A stretch of DNA of 64,000 bases from Simplicispira sedimenti (lineage in GTDB: Bacteria; Pseudomonadota; Gammaproteobacteria; Burkholderiales; Burkholderiaceae_C). The stretch spans positions 62,001-126,000 of the forward strand of contig NZ_JAKVIJ010000002.1 of assembly GCF_022760965.1 (NCBI RefSeq), in the 5' to 3' direction. The notes under the pieces are model-generated. The model was given only the letters and a program-made list of their open reading frames with translations. It had not been told where the DNA came from and searched no databases. Shown one piece after another: positions 53,848-62,262 of this stretch. The stretch's first letter is position 1, and the number at the start of each line of letters is the position of its first letter. A program made the position numbers and the translations under genes.

Positions 53848-53866
53848 GCTGGCGGGGCTTTACAAT
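53837..53866 (+). promoter_or_regulatory. Candidate promoter for tRNA-Thr
   Basis: GTGTCA (53837-53842), 18-base spacer, TACAAT (53861-53866), ten bases before the tRNA. The minus 35 overlaps the end of sspB. Confidence 0.45.
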
Positions 53867-53875
53867 ACTCCTCTC

Positions 53876-53950
53876 GCCGATTTAGCTCAGTGGTAGAGCA
53901 ACCGCCTTGTAAGCGGTAGGTCGTCAGTTCAATCCCGACAATCGGCACCA
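53876..53950 (+). tRNA. tRNA-Thr (anticodon TGT)
   Basis: A 75-base cloverleaf with encoded CCA. Acceptor GCCGATT pairs with AATCGGC; the D-arm includes AGCTCAGTGGTAGAGC; the anticodon loop CTTGTAA carries TGT; the T-arm contains GTTCAATCC. It lies 28 bp after sspB and is followed by a strong terminator. Confidence 0.97.
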
Positions 53951-53956
53951 CATCAA

Positions 53957-53993
53957 GGGCCGCACAGTTCCAAGAACGTGCGGCCCTTTTCTT
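53957..53993 (+). terminator. Intrinsic terminator of tRNA-Thr
   Basis: GGGCCGCAC (53957-53965) and GTGCGGCCC (53978-53986) form a perfect nine-base stem with a 12-base loop, followed by TTTTCTTT. Confidence 0.9.
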
Positions 53994-54134
53994 TGTGCTC
54001 TTTGGTATCGCACCGGTGCAGTGGGGGGCTGTGCGCTGGAAGCCACGTGCTGCCGATGGTATGTCGCGCTGCTTCTGCTGCGGTCGTTCATGTTGGACTG
54101 CCGAAGAAGCCATCAGGGCCCTTCCCCCGCCGCG

Positions 54135-54611
54135 TCAGACCTTTCCTCGCTGGACGGGGATCACGAAGCTTTCCTTGACCTCCTCCATCACCACATAGCT
54201 GTTGGACTGCGCTGGCACCGGCATGTGCTGCAGGATGGAGCCCAGCAGGTGCCGGTATTCCGACATGTCGGTCAGGCGCACCTTGACCAGGTAGTCGAAG
54301 CTGCCCGAGATCAGGTGACATTCCAGCACCTCGGGCATGTTTTGCAACTCGTCGCGCACCTTTTTGAAGATGTGCTCGGACTTCTGTGCCAGGGTGATTT
54401 CCACGAACACCAGCAGGTTCTTGCCCAGCGCGGCCGGGTTGACGCGTGCGTGGTAGCCCTTGATCACGCCCTGCGCCTCCAGCCGTTTGACCCGTTGTGA
54501 GCAGGGGGAGGTGGACAGGCCGACACGCTCGCCCAATTCGGTCATGGTCAGGCGTCCGTCCTGCTGCAAGAGGTCCAGGATGCGCCGGTCGATGGAGTCG
54601 ATTTCAGACAT
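54135..54611 (-). CDS. Lrp/AsnC-family transcriptional regulator
   Basis: The 158-residue regulator has an N-terminal helix-turn-helix (residues 6-60, LTMTELGERVGLSTSPCSQR) and a C-terminal RAM/AsnC ligand domain (66-150). It is divergent from dadA, with 126 bp between the start codons that contain two dyads; by analogy with DadR/BkdR-type regulators it most likely controls dadA in response to alanine or other amino acids. The whole protein is typical in length and has no unusual residues. Confidence 0.9.
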   Translation of the reverse strand: MSEIDSIDRRILDLLQQDGRLTMTELGERVGLSTSPCSQRVKRLEAQGVIKGYHARVNPAALGKNLLVFVEITLAQKSEHIFKKVRDELQNMPEVLECHLISGSFDYLVKVRLTDMSEYRHLLGSILQHMPVPAQSNSYVVMEEVKESFVIPVQRGKV

Positions 54612-54641
54612 TGTTGTTCATGCAGAAGTTTGACAATCAAA

Positions 54642-54658
54642 ACAGCAGCTATTGCTGT
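54642..54658 (+). promoter_or_regulatory. Dyad in the lrp-dadA divergent region
   Basis: ACAGCA (54642-54647) and TGCTGT (54653-54658) form a perfect six-base dyad with a five-base centre. A TTGACA hexamer (54630-54635) lies just upstream, so the dyad would cover the expected minus 10 area of a dadA promoter. Confidence 0.4.
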
Positions 54659-54670
54659 ATGTGTGCATTA

Positions 54671-54694
54671 TTTCAGCAAAAGATATGCCTGAAA
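54671..54694 (+). promoter_or_regulatory. Candidate Lrp-type operator upstream of dadA
   Basis: TTTCAG (54671-54676) and CTGAAA (54689-54694) are arranged as inverted arms around a 12-base AT-rich centre, the general look of an Lrp/AsnC family site. It lies 44-67 bases before the dadA start. Confidence 0.5.
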
Positions 54695-54737
54695 ATCCGT
54701 AAAGTCACGATCATTCATCGTACATCGGAGACATGCC

Positions 54738-56048
54738 ATGAAAGTTGTCGTATTGGGTGCGGGCGTGATTGGTGTGACCACCGCCTACTACCTGGCCCGC
54801 GCGGGCGCCGAGGTCACGGTTATCGACCAGCAGGAGGGCCCGGCCCTGGACACCAGCTTTGCCAATGCCGGCCAGGTCTCGTTCGGCTACTCCACGCCCT
54901 GGGGCGCGCCCGGCATCCCGGTCAAGGCGCTCAAGTGGATGTTCGAAAAGCACGCGCCGCTGTCCATCCGGCCTGACGGCACCTTGTTCCAGCTGCGCTG
55001 GATGGCCCAGATGCTGCGCAATTGCTCGGCCGAGCGCTATGCGGTCAACAAAGAGCGCATGCTGCGCTTGTCCAACTACAGCCGCGAGTGCATCACCCAG
55101 CTGCGTGCCGACACCGGCATTGCCTACGAAGGCCGCCAGGCCGGTACGCTGCAGTTGTTCCGCTCGCAAAAGCAGGTGGACCAGGCCGAGCGCGACATCG
55201 CCGTGCTCAAGGAGTGCGGCATCGCCTACGAAATGCTCGACGCCAAGGGCGTGTGCCAGGCCGAGCCTGCGCTGGCCCGGGCCGGTGCCCCGATCGCCGG
55301 CGGCCTGCGTTTGCCGCAGGACGAAACCGGCGACTGCTTCAAGTTCACCAACGCCCTGGCGCGCATGGCGCAGGAGCTGGGCGTGCAGTTCCGCTTCAAC
55401 ACCAGCGTGGACGGGCTGCTGTTTGACGGGCAGGGCGCCGTCAATGGCGTGCAACTGGCCACACCAGACCGGGAGGTGGTCAAGGCCGACCGCTACGTGC
55501 TGGCCATGGGCAGCTACTCGCGCCAGTTGCTGCTGTCCAGCGGGCTGGACATCCCGGTGTACCCGGTCAAAGGCTATTCGCTCACCATCCCGATCCAGGA
55601 CGAGGCGCTGGCACCCGTCTCCACGGTCCTCGACGAAACCTACAAGATTGCGCTGACACGCTTTGACAACCGCATCCGCGTAGGTGGCATGGCCGAACTG
55701 TCGGGCTTTGACAAGACGTTGCGCGCGCAGCGCCGCGCCACGCTGGAGATGGTCACGCGCCAGCTTTTCCCCGGCGGCGACCTGGCACGCGCCGAGTTCT
55801 GGACCGGCTTGCGCCCCATGACACCCGACAGCACGCCCATTGTGGGCCGCACGCCGCACAGGAACCTGTACCTGAACACGGGGCACGGCACGCTGGGCTG
55901 GACCATGGCCTGCGGTTCGGGGCAACTCCTGGCCGACATCGTCACCGGCCGCAAGACCGGGATCTCCACCGAAGGCCTGTCGGTGGACCGCTACCTTGGC
56001 AGCGTCCCAACCTTGCAGGGTCGGACGGCCGCCGGCAGCGTGGCGTAA
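54738..56048 (+). CDS. dadA: D-amino acid dehydrogenase, small subunit type
   Basis: The 436-residue FAD enzyme oxidises D-alanine and other D-amino acids to keto acids, feeding electrons to the quinone pool. An N-terminal Rossmann motif GAGVIGVTTAYYLARAG, SFANAGQVSFGYS and the C-terminal GHGTLGWTMACGSG are all conserved. It is controlled, by inference, from the divergent Lrp-type regulator. A 12-bp stem follows the stop by 7 bases. No alanine racemase gene is adjacent. Confidence 0.94.
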   Translation: MKVVVLGAGVIGVTTAYYLARAGAEVTVIDQQEGPALDTSFANAGQVSFGYSTPWGAPGIPVKALKWMFEKHAPLSIRPDGTLFQLRWMAQMLRNCSAERYAVNKERMLRLSNYSRECITQLRADTGIAYEGRQAGTLQLFRSQKQVDQAERDIAVLKECGIAYEMLDAKGVCQAEPALARAGAPIAGGLRLPQDETGDCFKFTNALARMAQELGVQFRFNTSVDGLLFDGQGAVNGVQLATPDREVVKADRYVLAMGSYSRQLLLSSGLDIPVYPVKGYSLTIPIQDEALAPVSTVLDETYKIALTRFDNRIRVGGMAELSGFDKTLRAQRRATLEMVTRQLFPGGDLARAEFWTGLRPMTPDSTPIVGRTPHRNLYLNTGHGTLGWTMACGSGQLLADIVTGRKTGISTEGLSVDRYLGSVPTLQGRTAAGSVA

Positions 56049-56055
56049 GAGTGTG

Positions 56056-56091
56056 CTTTGCGCTGCACAGTGACCCTGTTGCAGCGCAAAG
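56056..56091 (+). terminator. Hairpin after dadA
   Basis: CTTTGCGCTGCA (56056-56067) pairs perfectly with TGCAGCGCAAAG (56080-56091); ACAG/CTGT extends the stem into the loop. No U tract follows, but the stem strength fits a transcript-end hairpin. Confidence 0.65.
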
Positions 56092-56178
56092 GGGCTGCGA
56101 ATCGAAGGCATGGGGCGCGGGGCACGTCAGCGCATGGCCCATGCGCAGCCGTCGCAATGTACCCATGTTTCCGTTGGG

Positions 56179-56253
56179 TGGTCCCCTCGACAGGAATCGA
56201 ACCTGTATCTAGCGCTTAGGAGGCACTCGTTCTATCCATTGAACTACGAGGAG
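56179..56253 (-). tRNA. tRNA-Arg (anticodon CCT)
   Basis: Read on the minus strand: acceptor CTCCTCG pairs with CGAGGGG (one U-G pair), D-arm GTTCAATGGATAGAAC, anticodon loop CTCCTAA with CCT, T-arm ACAGG-TTCGATT-CCTGT, encoded CCA. It is convergent with dadA. Confidence 0.93.
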
Positions 56254-56289
56254 CGGCAGGCCAGGATTGTACGCGTTCAAACGCTTCCA

Positions 56290-56344
56290 TTTTGATAGCT
56301 GCCTGCGCTTGATGGACGGGCGCTACAGGCCAATTTGGCCTAAA
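56290..56344 (+). repeat. Dispersed ~60-bp palindromic repeat, copy 9 (5' truncated)
   Basis: TTTTGATAGCTGCC, TGCGCTT, variable bases, GGGCGCTACAGGCC and AATTTGGCCTAA. The first GCTAT box is missing. The right palindrome GGCCAATTTGGCC is perfect. It lies between tRNA-Arg and the tamB stop. Confidence 0.8.
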
Positions 56345-56355
56345 TCCTTCGGCCT

Positions 56356-59300
56356 TCAGTCGAATCGCCGGGTGTAGATCAGATCCAGAGCCGCTTTCTC
56401 GCCTGTCTGGGCGCGCAGGGTCAGGTGGCGTGAGAGGTCGTAGAAGATGTACAGCGTGCCCATGGCGCCCGAGAGGCTGCGTTCGTAGCTCAGGTACAAG
56501 TCCTGGGACAGCCGCTTGCCCAGGGTGAGGGCGGCGCTGCTGGCGCCGTTGCTGCCGTCGGTGGTCTGGACGCCGAGTTCGTCCAGCCCGAGACGGCTGG
56601 CCAGGGGGGCTGTGGGGCTCGTCCCTTTGCTGCCCAGCAGTGCCCATGCGGCCTGCTGGAGCAGCACGGTTTCGGCAGTGCCGCTGGAGGCGCTGCGGCC
56701 CAGCACCACGAGGGCCAGTTTTTCGGCATCCGGCCGCTCCGGGTCGGCATACAGGCGCACGCGCGGGGCCTGTGCCGTGCCTTGCACCTGCACGCCGGCC
56801 CGGGTGCTGATTTGGGGGCGCAGGGCCAGGATGTCCAGTGCTGGGTTGTCGTAGACGCCGTTGAAGCGGATCAGCCCGCTCTCCACGTCCAGCATCTGGC
56901 CCCAGGCGCGGTAGCGGCCCTGCACGGTGCGCACCTCCCCGGTCACGCGCAGTGCGGCGCCTCCTGGCCCGCCACTTTGCACCTCCACCTGCCCACCCAG
57001 GCGGGTGGTGATGCCGTGGCCTTGCACGGCAAAGTCATCGCCCAGATCCAGGCGCAGCTCCACCTGGGCGGCAGGAAGGGTGCGGCGTGCAGGGGCCGCA
57101 GCGTCCCTGCGAGGGGCATCGTCCGCACGGTGCACCACCACGTCGCTGCCCAGGCGGGGGGCGTTGGCGTCCGGCAGCAGCAGGGCGGCGCGGTCCGCGC
57201 GCAGTTGGCCCTGCAAGCGCACCTGGCCCTGGGCCAGGGTGGCGCGCACCTTGCCGGACACGCTGGCCTGGCGGTCCGCGCGGGCCAGTACCTGCAGGGC
57301 GTGGGCCTGGGCGTTCAGGTCCATGGCCAGGCCTTGGCCGGCGACCCAGGTGACATGGCCCTGGGCCTCCAGGCGCCCGCCGTCGCGTGGTGGCGGTGTG
57401 CGATTGCCGCTGTAGCCGGGGATGTGGGCGCCACCGCCGGGGCTGCCGTGCAGCTGCAGTTCGGTGATCGCGATGCGGTCGCCCTGCAGCGTGGCGCGCA
57501 GGCGGCCGTCGCGCAGGTCCACGCCGTCCAGCACCGAGCGCAGCGCAAAGCCATCAGCCGCCAGCTTGCCGTGCCAGCGCGGCTGGCTGCGCGTGCCCGA
57601 CAGGGTGGCCTGCGTGTCCAGCGTGCCCTGCACACGCCAGCCCGGCGGCGCCAGGGCCGACCACACGCCCAGTTGCGGCAGTTGGGCGTTCATCTGCGCT
57701 GCCACGGGGGCTTGTTCGGGCCAGAGCCAGCCCTGGTCCGTGCGCGCGATTTGTGTGGATGCCTGCAGCTCCAGTGTGCCTGCGCGTGCGCTGTCCCAGT
57801 GCAGCTGGGCGCTCAGGGTGGTGCCGTCGGTTTCCAGCTGCGCGGCCAAGGCGCGCACCCCTGCGGATTGGGGTGCGGCGCTGGTTTCGATCAGGGGCAA
57901 GGGCAGGTCGCCGCTTTCGTGCTGCAGGCGGGCGTCCAGGCGTGGTCGGGCGCCGCCTTCGGTGTCCCAGCGGCCCTTCAACAGCAGGGGGGCGACGCCT
58001 TGCGCCGTGGCAGGCCATGGGGTGCTCGATGGGGGTGCAAGCGCGGCCAGCCAGGCCAGCGGCAGGCCCTCCAGCGTGCCACGGCTCTGCCATTGCCAGG
58101 GCTGGGTCGGGTGCGTGCGCAGGCGCTGGGGCTCCCAGCGCAGCAGCGTGCGGCCGGGCTGGGGCCCGCTGAGGTGGGCCGATCCCGCATCCGCCTGCAA
58201 GGCCAGTGTGGGGCCGGGCTCGGTGTGCAGCGCCAGGGGCAGCGGTTCGGCCAGGGCCAGCAGCCAGGGCTGGCCTGCGCCTGCCGCTGTGGGCTGGGCC
58301 GTCAGTTGCAGGGTAGCGATCTGGGCGTGCCATGCCGCAGTGGCGGGGGAGTCGCCCGCTGGGGCCTTCTGGCCGCCGCTCAGGCGCGTCTGCAGGCGCA
58401 GGCGCTGGCCTTGGGTGAGGGCCTGGGCGTCCAGGTCGAGCTGGGCTTGCGCGGCGTTACCGCTGAAACGGGCCTGCACATCGCGCCATTGCACGGTGGT
58501 GGCCGCTGGGTTGTCCGCCGCGCGGGTCATCCATTCCAGACGCGGGGCGCTCAGCGTGGCTTCGAGCTGGGGTGGGGGGCTTGGGGCATTGCGGCCCGTG
58601 CCCGTGGGTACTGCCAGGCCGTCTTTCCAGCCCCCTTGCCAGCGCATGTCCAGCCGGGCCTGGCCCTGGGCCGAGCCTGCATCCAGTATGCCGGGCGGCA
58701 GGCCGGGCAGGCTGCGCAGCCAGGCCTGCACCTGGGCTGCCTGCTGCACGTCCACCTGGGCCTGGCCTGCGCCGCTGTGGGCGCTCCAGTGCCCGCTGGC
58801 CTGGGCGCTGGCGCCGGGCAGCGCCAGGGTCAGACGGCCACGCGCCTGGGGGGCATCGGCCCAGCGCAGTTCCAGCCCTGGGCTTTGTACACGGGCCTGC
58901 AGGGCTTGCAGGTCCAGGCGGTCGATCTGCAAGGTGCGGTCGTGCCAGCGGCCCTGGGCACGGGCATGGTCCAACCGCAGGCCCGGCCCAGGCGCTGTGC
59001 GGCGCGCGTCGGCCTGTACGTCCACGCGCCAGTCCAGGCCCGTGGCGTTCTGCCGTGCCTGCAGCGATCCACTGAGGGGCTGCGGCGCCCAGGCGCTGTG
59101 CAGCAGGGCGGGGTTGAAGGCGTGCAACTGGGCGCTGCCTTCCAGGGCCTTGTCCGCGGGGTGGTAGCGGCCTTGCAGGGTCATGTGGCCGCTGCCTGCC
59201 TGCAGACGGGCCTGGGCCAGCTCCCACAGCGTACCGTCGTAGTGGGCGCTGGCTTGCAGGGCCTGCAGAGGCAGGCGCTGCTGGTCCCAGGGGCCGTGCT

Positions 59301-60405
59301 GCGGGTTGCTCAACTGGGCCTCGATCTGCCAGCCCGCACCTTCGGGCTGCACCTGCACGTTGCCTTGCAGCGCGGTGTGCGGTGCCTGGGGCCACAGAAT
59401 GGCCAAGTCCAGCGCCTGTAGCTTGGCTTGTGCCTGGCGCAGTGGCTGCGCGGCCCAGGGCGCGACGGTGGCGTCGATCTGGGCGGTGGAGTGCGTGGTG
59501 GGGGCGTGTGCTGTGTCGGGCTGCAGCCGGGCCTGCAACCGCAGCAGGGCATCGGCCCCGGCCAGAGGGCCTTGCAGCCGGGCCTGTGCTTGAAGGACCA
59601 GGTCCTGCCCGGCTGGCGTGGTGGTGTGCACCTGGCCTTGGGCTTGCACGTCCAGTGCCATGGGGGCCTGTGCCTGCAGCGTGCCACTGGCCTGGTAGCG
59701 GCCCTGGGCCACCTGCAACTGGGTGAGCTCCAGCCGGTGCGTGCTGCCGTCGTATCCGTAGTGCGCTTGCAGGTCTTGCGCGAGGGGCTGGCCGTTCCAG
59801 ACGATCTGACCGATGTGCGCTGGCATGTCCACGCGCAGGGGCAGGCCGAGCTGTGTTGGCGCGGTTGTGTCGCGCTGGGCCGGGCTGGGCTGGGGGGTGT
59901 GGGTCAGCACAAGCTGTGCGGCCTGCAGGCGGCTGAGCACCACGCGGCCTTGCAGGAGCGTGGCAAGGTCCCAGGCGATCTGCACGTCTTGGGCTTGCAC
60001 CTGCAGGCCGGGACCGCTCCAGCGCAGCGAGGCCATGCGGCCCCCATGGCGCAGGCTGCCCTGCACACCCTGGGCCTCGATCTGTTGGCCTGCGGGCAGC
60101 AGCGGGGTGATCCATTGCACCGCCGTGGCCAGTGAGCCGGGCAGGTGCAGCCACACGAGCAGGGCCGTGCAGGCCAGCAGCACCAGGGCGCCCGCGCGCA
60201 CCAGGGCGTGGCCCAGCAGCGGTAGCAGCCAGGGCTTGCGCTGCGGCGGTGCGCTGGCGCTTGCGCCCTGGCCAGAGGCGGCTGCGTAAGGGTTGGGGCC
60301 GCTGGGCCGGCTCGCGCCAGCGGCAAACACCTTGGGGCTGGGCGCGCTAGTGTAGTGTTTCACTCTGATTGAGGCGGGTGGGGTGCGGCGCGGCATGGTG
60401 CCCAT
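56356..60405 (-). CDS. tamB: Translocation and assembly module subunit TamB
   Basis: A 1349-residue AsmA-like periplasm-spanning protein. One N-terminal membrane helix (about 67-87, HALVRAGALVLLACTALL) is followed by about 1,100 residues of repeated beta structure rich in Gln, Ala and Leu, then the C-terminal DUF490 domain (about 1000-1349; VQGRYRAWGQMLDVESGLIRF) that docks with TamA. It forms a hydrophobic groove bridge for outer-membrane lipid or protein assembly. ATG at 60405 overlaps the tamA stop (TGATG), so translation is coupled. A shorter start at 60396 is possible. Confidence 0.92.
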   Translation of the reverse strand: MGTMPRRTPPASIRVKHYTSAPSPKVFAAGASRPSGPNPYAAASGQGASASAPPQRKPWLLPLLGHALVRAGALVLLACTALLVWLHLPGSLATAVQWITPLLPAGQQIEAQGVQGSLRHGGRMASLRWSGPGLQVQAQDVQIAWDLATLLQGRVVLSRLQAAQLVLTHTPQPSPAQRDTTAPTQLGLPLRVDMPAHIGQIVWNGQPLAQDLQAHYGYDGSTHRLELTQLQVAQGRYQASGTLQAQAPMALDVQAQGQVHTTTPAGQDLVLQAQARLQGPLAGADALLRLQARLQPDTAHAPTTHSTAQIDATVAPWAAQPLRQAQAKLQALDLAILWPQAPHTALQGNVQVQPEGAGWQIEAQLSNPQHGPWDQQRLPLQALQASAHYDGTLWELAQARLQAGSGHMTLQGRYHPADKALEGSAQLHAFNPALLHSAWAPQPLSGSLQARQNATGLDWRVDVQADARRTAPGPGLRLDHARAQGRWHDRTLQIDRLDLQALQARVQSPGLELRWADAPQARGRLTLALPGASAQASGHWSAHSGAGQAQVDVQQAAQVQAWLRSLPGLPPGILDAGSAQGQARLDMRWQGGWKDGLAVPTGTGRNAPSPPPQLEATLSAPRLEWMTRAADNPAATTVQWRDVQARFSGNAAQAQLDLDAQALTQGQRLRLQTRLSGGQKAPAGDSPATAAWHAQIATLQLTAQPTAAGAGQPWLLALAEPLPLALHTEPGPTLALQADAGSAHLSGPQPGRTLLRWEPQRLRTHPTQPWQWQSRGTLEGLPLAWLAALAPPSSTPWPATAQGVAPLLLKGRWDTEGGARPRLDARLQHESGDLPLPLIETSAAPQSAGVRALAAQLETDGTTLSAQLHWDSARAGTLELQASTQIARTDQGWLWPEQAPVAAQMNAQLPQLGVWSALAPPGWRVQGTLDTQATLSGTRSQPRWHGKLAADGFALRSVLDGVDLRDGRLRATLQGDRIAITELQLHGSPGGGAHIPGYSGNRTPPPRDGGRLEAQGHVTWVAGQGLAMDLNAQAHALQVLARADRQASVSGKVRATLAQGQVRLQGQLRADRAALLLPDANAPRLGSDVVVHRADDAPRRDAAAPARRTLPAAQVELRLDLGDDFAVQGHGITTRLGGQVEVQSGGPGGAALRVTGEVRTVQGRYRAWGQMLDVESGLIRFNGVYDNPALDILALRPQISTRAGVQVQGTAQAPRVRLYADPERPDAEKLALVVLGRSASSGTAETVLLQQAAWALLGSKGTSPTAPLASRLGLDELGVQTTDGSNGASSAALTLGKRLSQDLYLSYERSLSGAMGTLYIFYDLSRHLTLRAQTGEKAALDLIYTRRFD

Positions 60406-62258
60406 CAGAAGCGAAAGCCCAGGCGCAGGTGCAGGCGCAGCTTGCGCTCCTGCACGCCGTAGGCCAGGTCGGCCTGCACCGGCCCCACCGGGCTGCGCCA
60501 GCGCAGGCCTGCACCCACACCCACGCGGGCGTGCAGGTCGCCAGGCTGGTCGGCCACGGCGCCTGCATCCAGAAACAAGGCGCTTTCCCAGTCCGACGGG
60601 GCGCCATCCAGCACCAGGGGTTGCTGCCATTCCACGCTGCCCACGGCCAGGTAGCGGCCGCCGGTGGTCTGGCCTGCCGTGGTGCGCGCGCCAATGCTGT
60701 GGTAGCCGTAGCCGCGCACTGTGGTGTCACCACCGGTCACGAACAACTGGCTCACCGGCACGGGCGTGCCATTGCGCGCCAGAACGGCGCCGCCCTCGGC
60801 GCGCCAGGCGATGCGCGCCCTGGGGCCGGGCTTCGTGGCCTTGCCGACCTGCCCCAGCGGCTGGTAATGCAGCCAGCGCACCAGTGCGCGCACGTAGGGG
60901 TCGCGCTCGGGGCGCAGGGTGTGGCCCAGGCCCAGTTCCCAGGCCAGGCCCCAGCCGCGCGTGGGGTTGGTGGGCTGGTTGAAGTAGCGTCCCGTCCAGG
61001 CGTAGTGCAGGCCCAGGGCGGCGCTGGAGGGAGGGGCGCCGACGCCCTGGCTGTCTGCGCTGTCGTATTGCAGTGCCAGGGAGCGGTCGATGCGTTGGCT
61101 GCTCTTGGCGCGGCCTGCGCGCAGGCGGCTGCTGTGCACCATGGTGCTGCCCGTGGCATCGCGCTGCACCAGGGCGCCGGTGAACCAGCGCCAGCCGCTG
61201 TCGTGCGGCAGGCCGGTCCAGTCGGTGGTCAGGGACTGGGTGTTGCGGTCCCAGCCGATCTTGCTCAGGGCGCGCCAGCCCAGCCAGGGCAAGCGGTTGT
61301 GTGTGTGGTCCACCGACAGGCGCAGGCCGCTGTCGGTGGAGGCGCCCACGCCCAGCACCCATTTCTGCAGCGGTGCTTCTCGCACCTGGGCCAGAACGGG
61401 GGCGGAGAGCGGGTCTTGCGCTTCGGGCGCCAGGCTCAGGAACACGGCGTCGAAATAGCCGCTGTCGGCCAGGCGCTGCTGCGCGTCGAGCAGGGCGGCT
61501 TCGTCGTAGGTGCTGCCCAGGGGCAGGCGGGCGATGCGGCGCACGGTGTCGCTGCCATAGCGCTCGCTGCCTTGCACCTGCAGCGCACCAAAGCGGTACA
61601 GGGGGCCGCTGTCGTAGTGCACGGCCAGGCGGGCTTGGTGCTGCGGGGCATCGATGTCGGCGCGGCTGTGGGCGATGCGTGCCGCTGGGTAGCGCCGCGT
61701 TTGCAGGGTGCGCAGGCCCTGCTGCTTGGCGTTGTCCCAGGCGTCCTGGGTGAAGGGCTGGCCACTGGGCAGCGTCCATGCCGATTGCAGGCCTTGCTGC
61801 AGGCGCTCGGCACCGGGGGCTTGTGTGCCAGGGCCTTGCAGGTGGATGTCCACCTGTGCAACCTGGGTGCGGGGGCCGGGCTCCACCTGCACGCGGATGT
61901 GTTGTGCGGTGGCGCTGCCTGGGGACGCCTGCGTCAGCAGTACCTGCACATCGGGTGAGAAGTAGCCCTGGGTGGCCAGCAATTCGCGGGCGTCGGTGGC
62001 GGCGGCATCGCGCAGGCGTTCGAGCTCGTCGGCACGCAGGTCGGGCAGGTGGCGAAAGCGTTGCAGCTCCAGGTGCTGTTCCAGCAGCGGGCGCAGCGCA
62101 TCCGGGGCCTGGACGTGCACCTCAAAGGCCAGGGGTGTGCCGGGTTGGCCTTCCGGGTCCGCGTCGTTCGCGCGGGGCAAAAGGCTGCAACCCGTCAGCA
62201 TCAGGCAGGAAAACAGCAACGCCGGCCATCGGGCCGGCGTTGGGGCGTGGCGTGGCAT
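60405..62258 (-). CDS. tamA: Translocation and assembly module subunit TamA (Omp85 family)
   Basis: A 617-residue outer-membrane protein. It has POTRA domains (about 40-290) and a 16-stranded Omp85 barrel (about 300-617) with the VRGY lid motif in GGDTTVRGYGYHSIG and a final Phe in HLRLGFRF. The N-terminus is unusual: a signal peptide ending in LTGC (LLFSCLMLTGCSLLP) looks like a lipobox, which would make the periplasmic end lipid-anchored. It is the first gene of the tamA-tamB pair and lies 4 bp after the VWA gene stop. Confidence 0.92.
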   Translation of the reverse strand: MPRHAPTPARWPALLFSCLMLTGCSLLPRANDADPEGQPGTPLAFEVHVQAPDALRPLLEQHLELQRFRHLPDLRADELERLRDAAATDARELLATQGYFSPDVQVLLTQASPGSATAQHIRVQVEPGPRTQVAQVDIHLQGPGTQAPGAERLQQGLQSAWTLPSGQPFTQDAWDNAKQQGLRTLQTRRYPAARIAHSRADIDAPQHQARLAVHYDSGPLYRFGALQVQGSERYGSDTVRRIARLPLGSTYDEAALLDAQQRLADSGYFDAVFLSLAPEAQDPLSAPVLAQVREAPLQKWVLGVGASTDSGLRLSVDHTHNRLPWLGWRALSKIGWDRNTQSLTTDWTGLPHDSGWRWFTGALVQRDATGSTMVHSSRLRAGRAKSSQRIDRSLALQYDSADSQGVGAPPSSAALGLHYAWTGRYFNQPTNPTRGWGLAWELGLGHTLRPERDPYVRALVRWLHYQPLGQVGKATKPGPRARIAWRAEGGAVLARNGTPVPVSQLFVTGGDTTVRGYGYHSIGARTTAGQTTGGRYLAVGSVEWQQPLVLDGAPSDWESALFLDAGAVADQPGDLHARVGVGAGLRWRSPVGPVQADLAYGVQERKLRLHLRLGFRF

Positions 62259-62262
62259 GCGG

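Noticed and set aside
56782..59421. An 879-codon plus-strand open frame
   Set aside because: It is antisense to tamB and rich in Gly/Gln/Arg with no motif.
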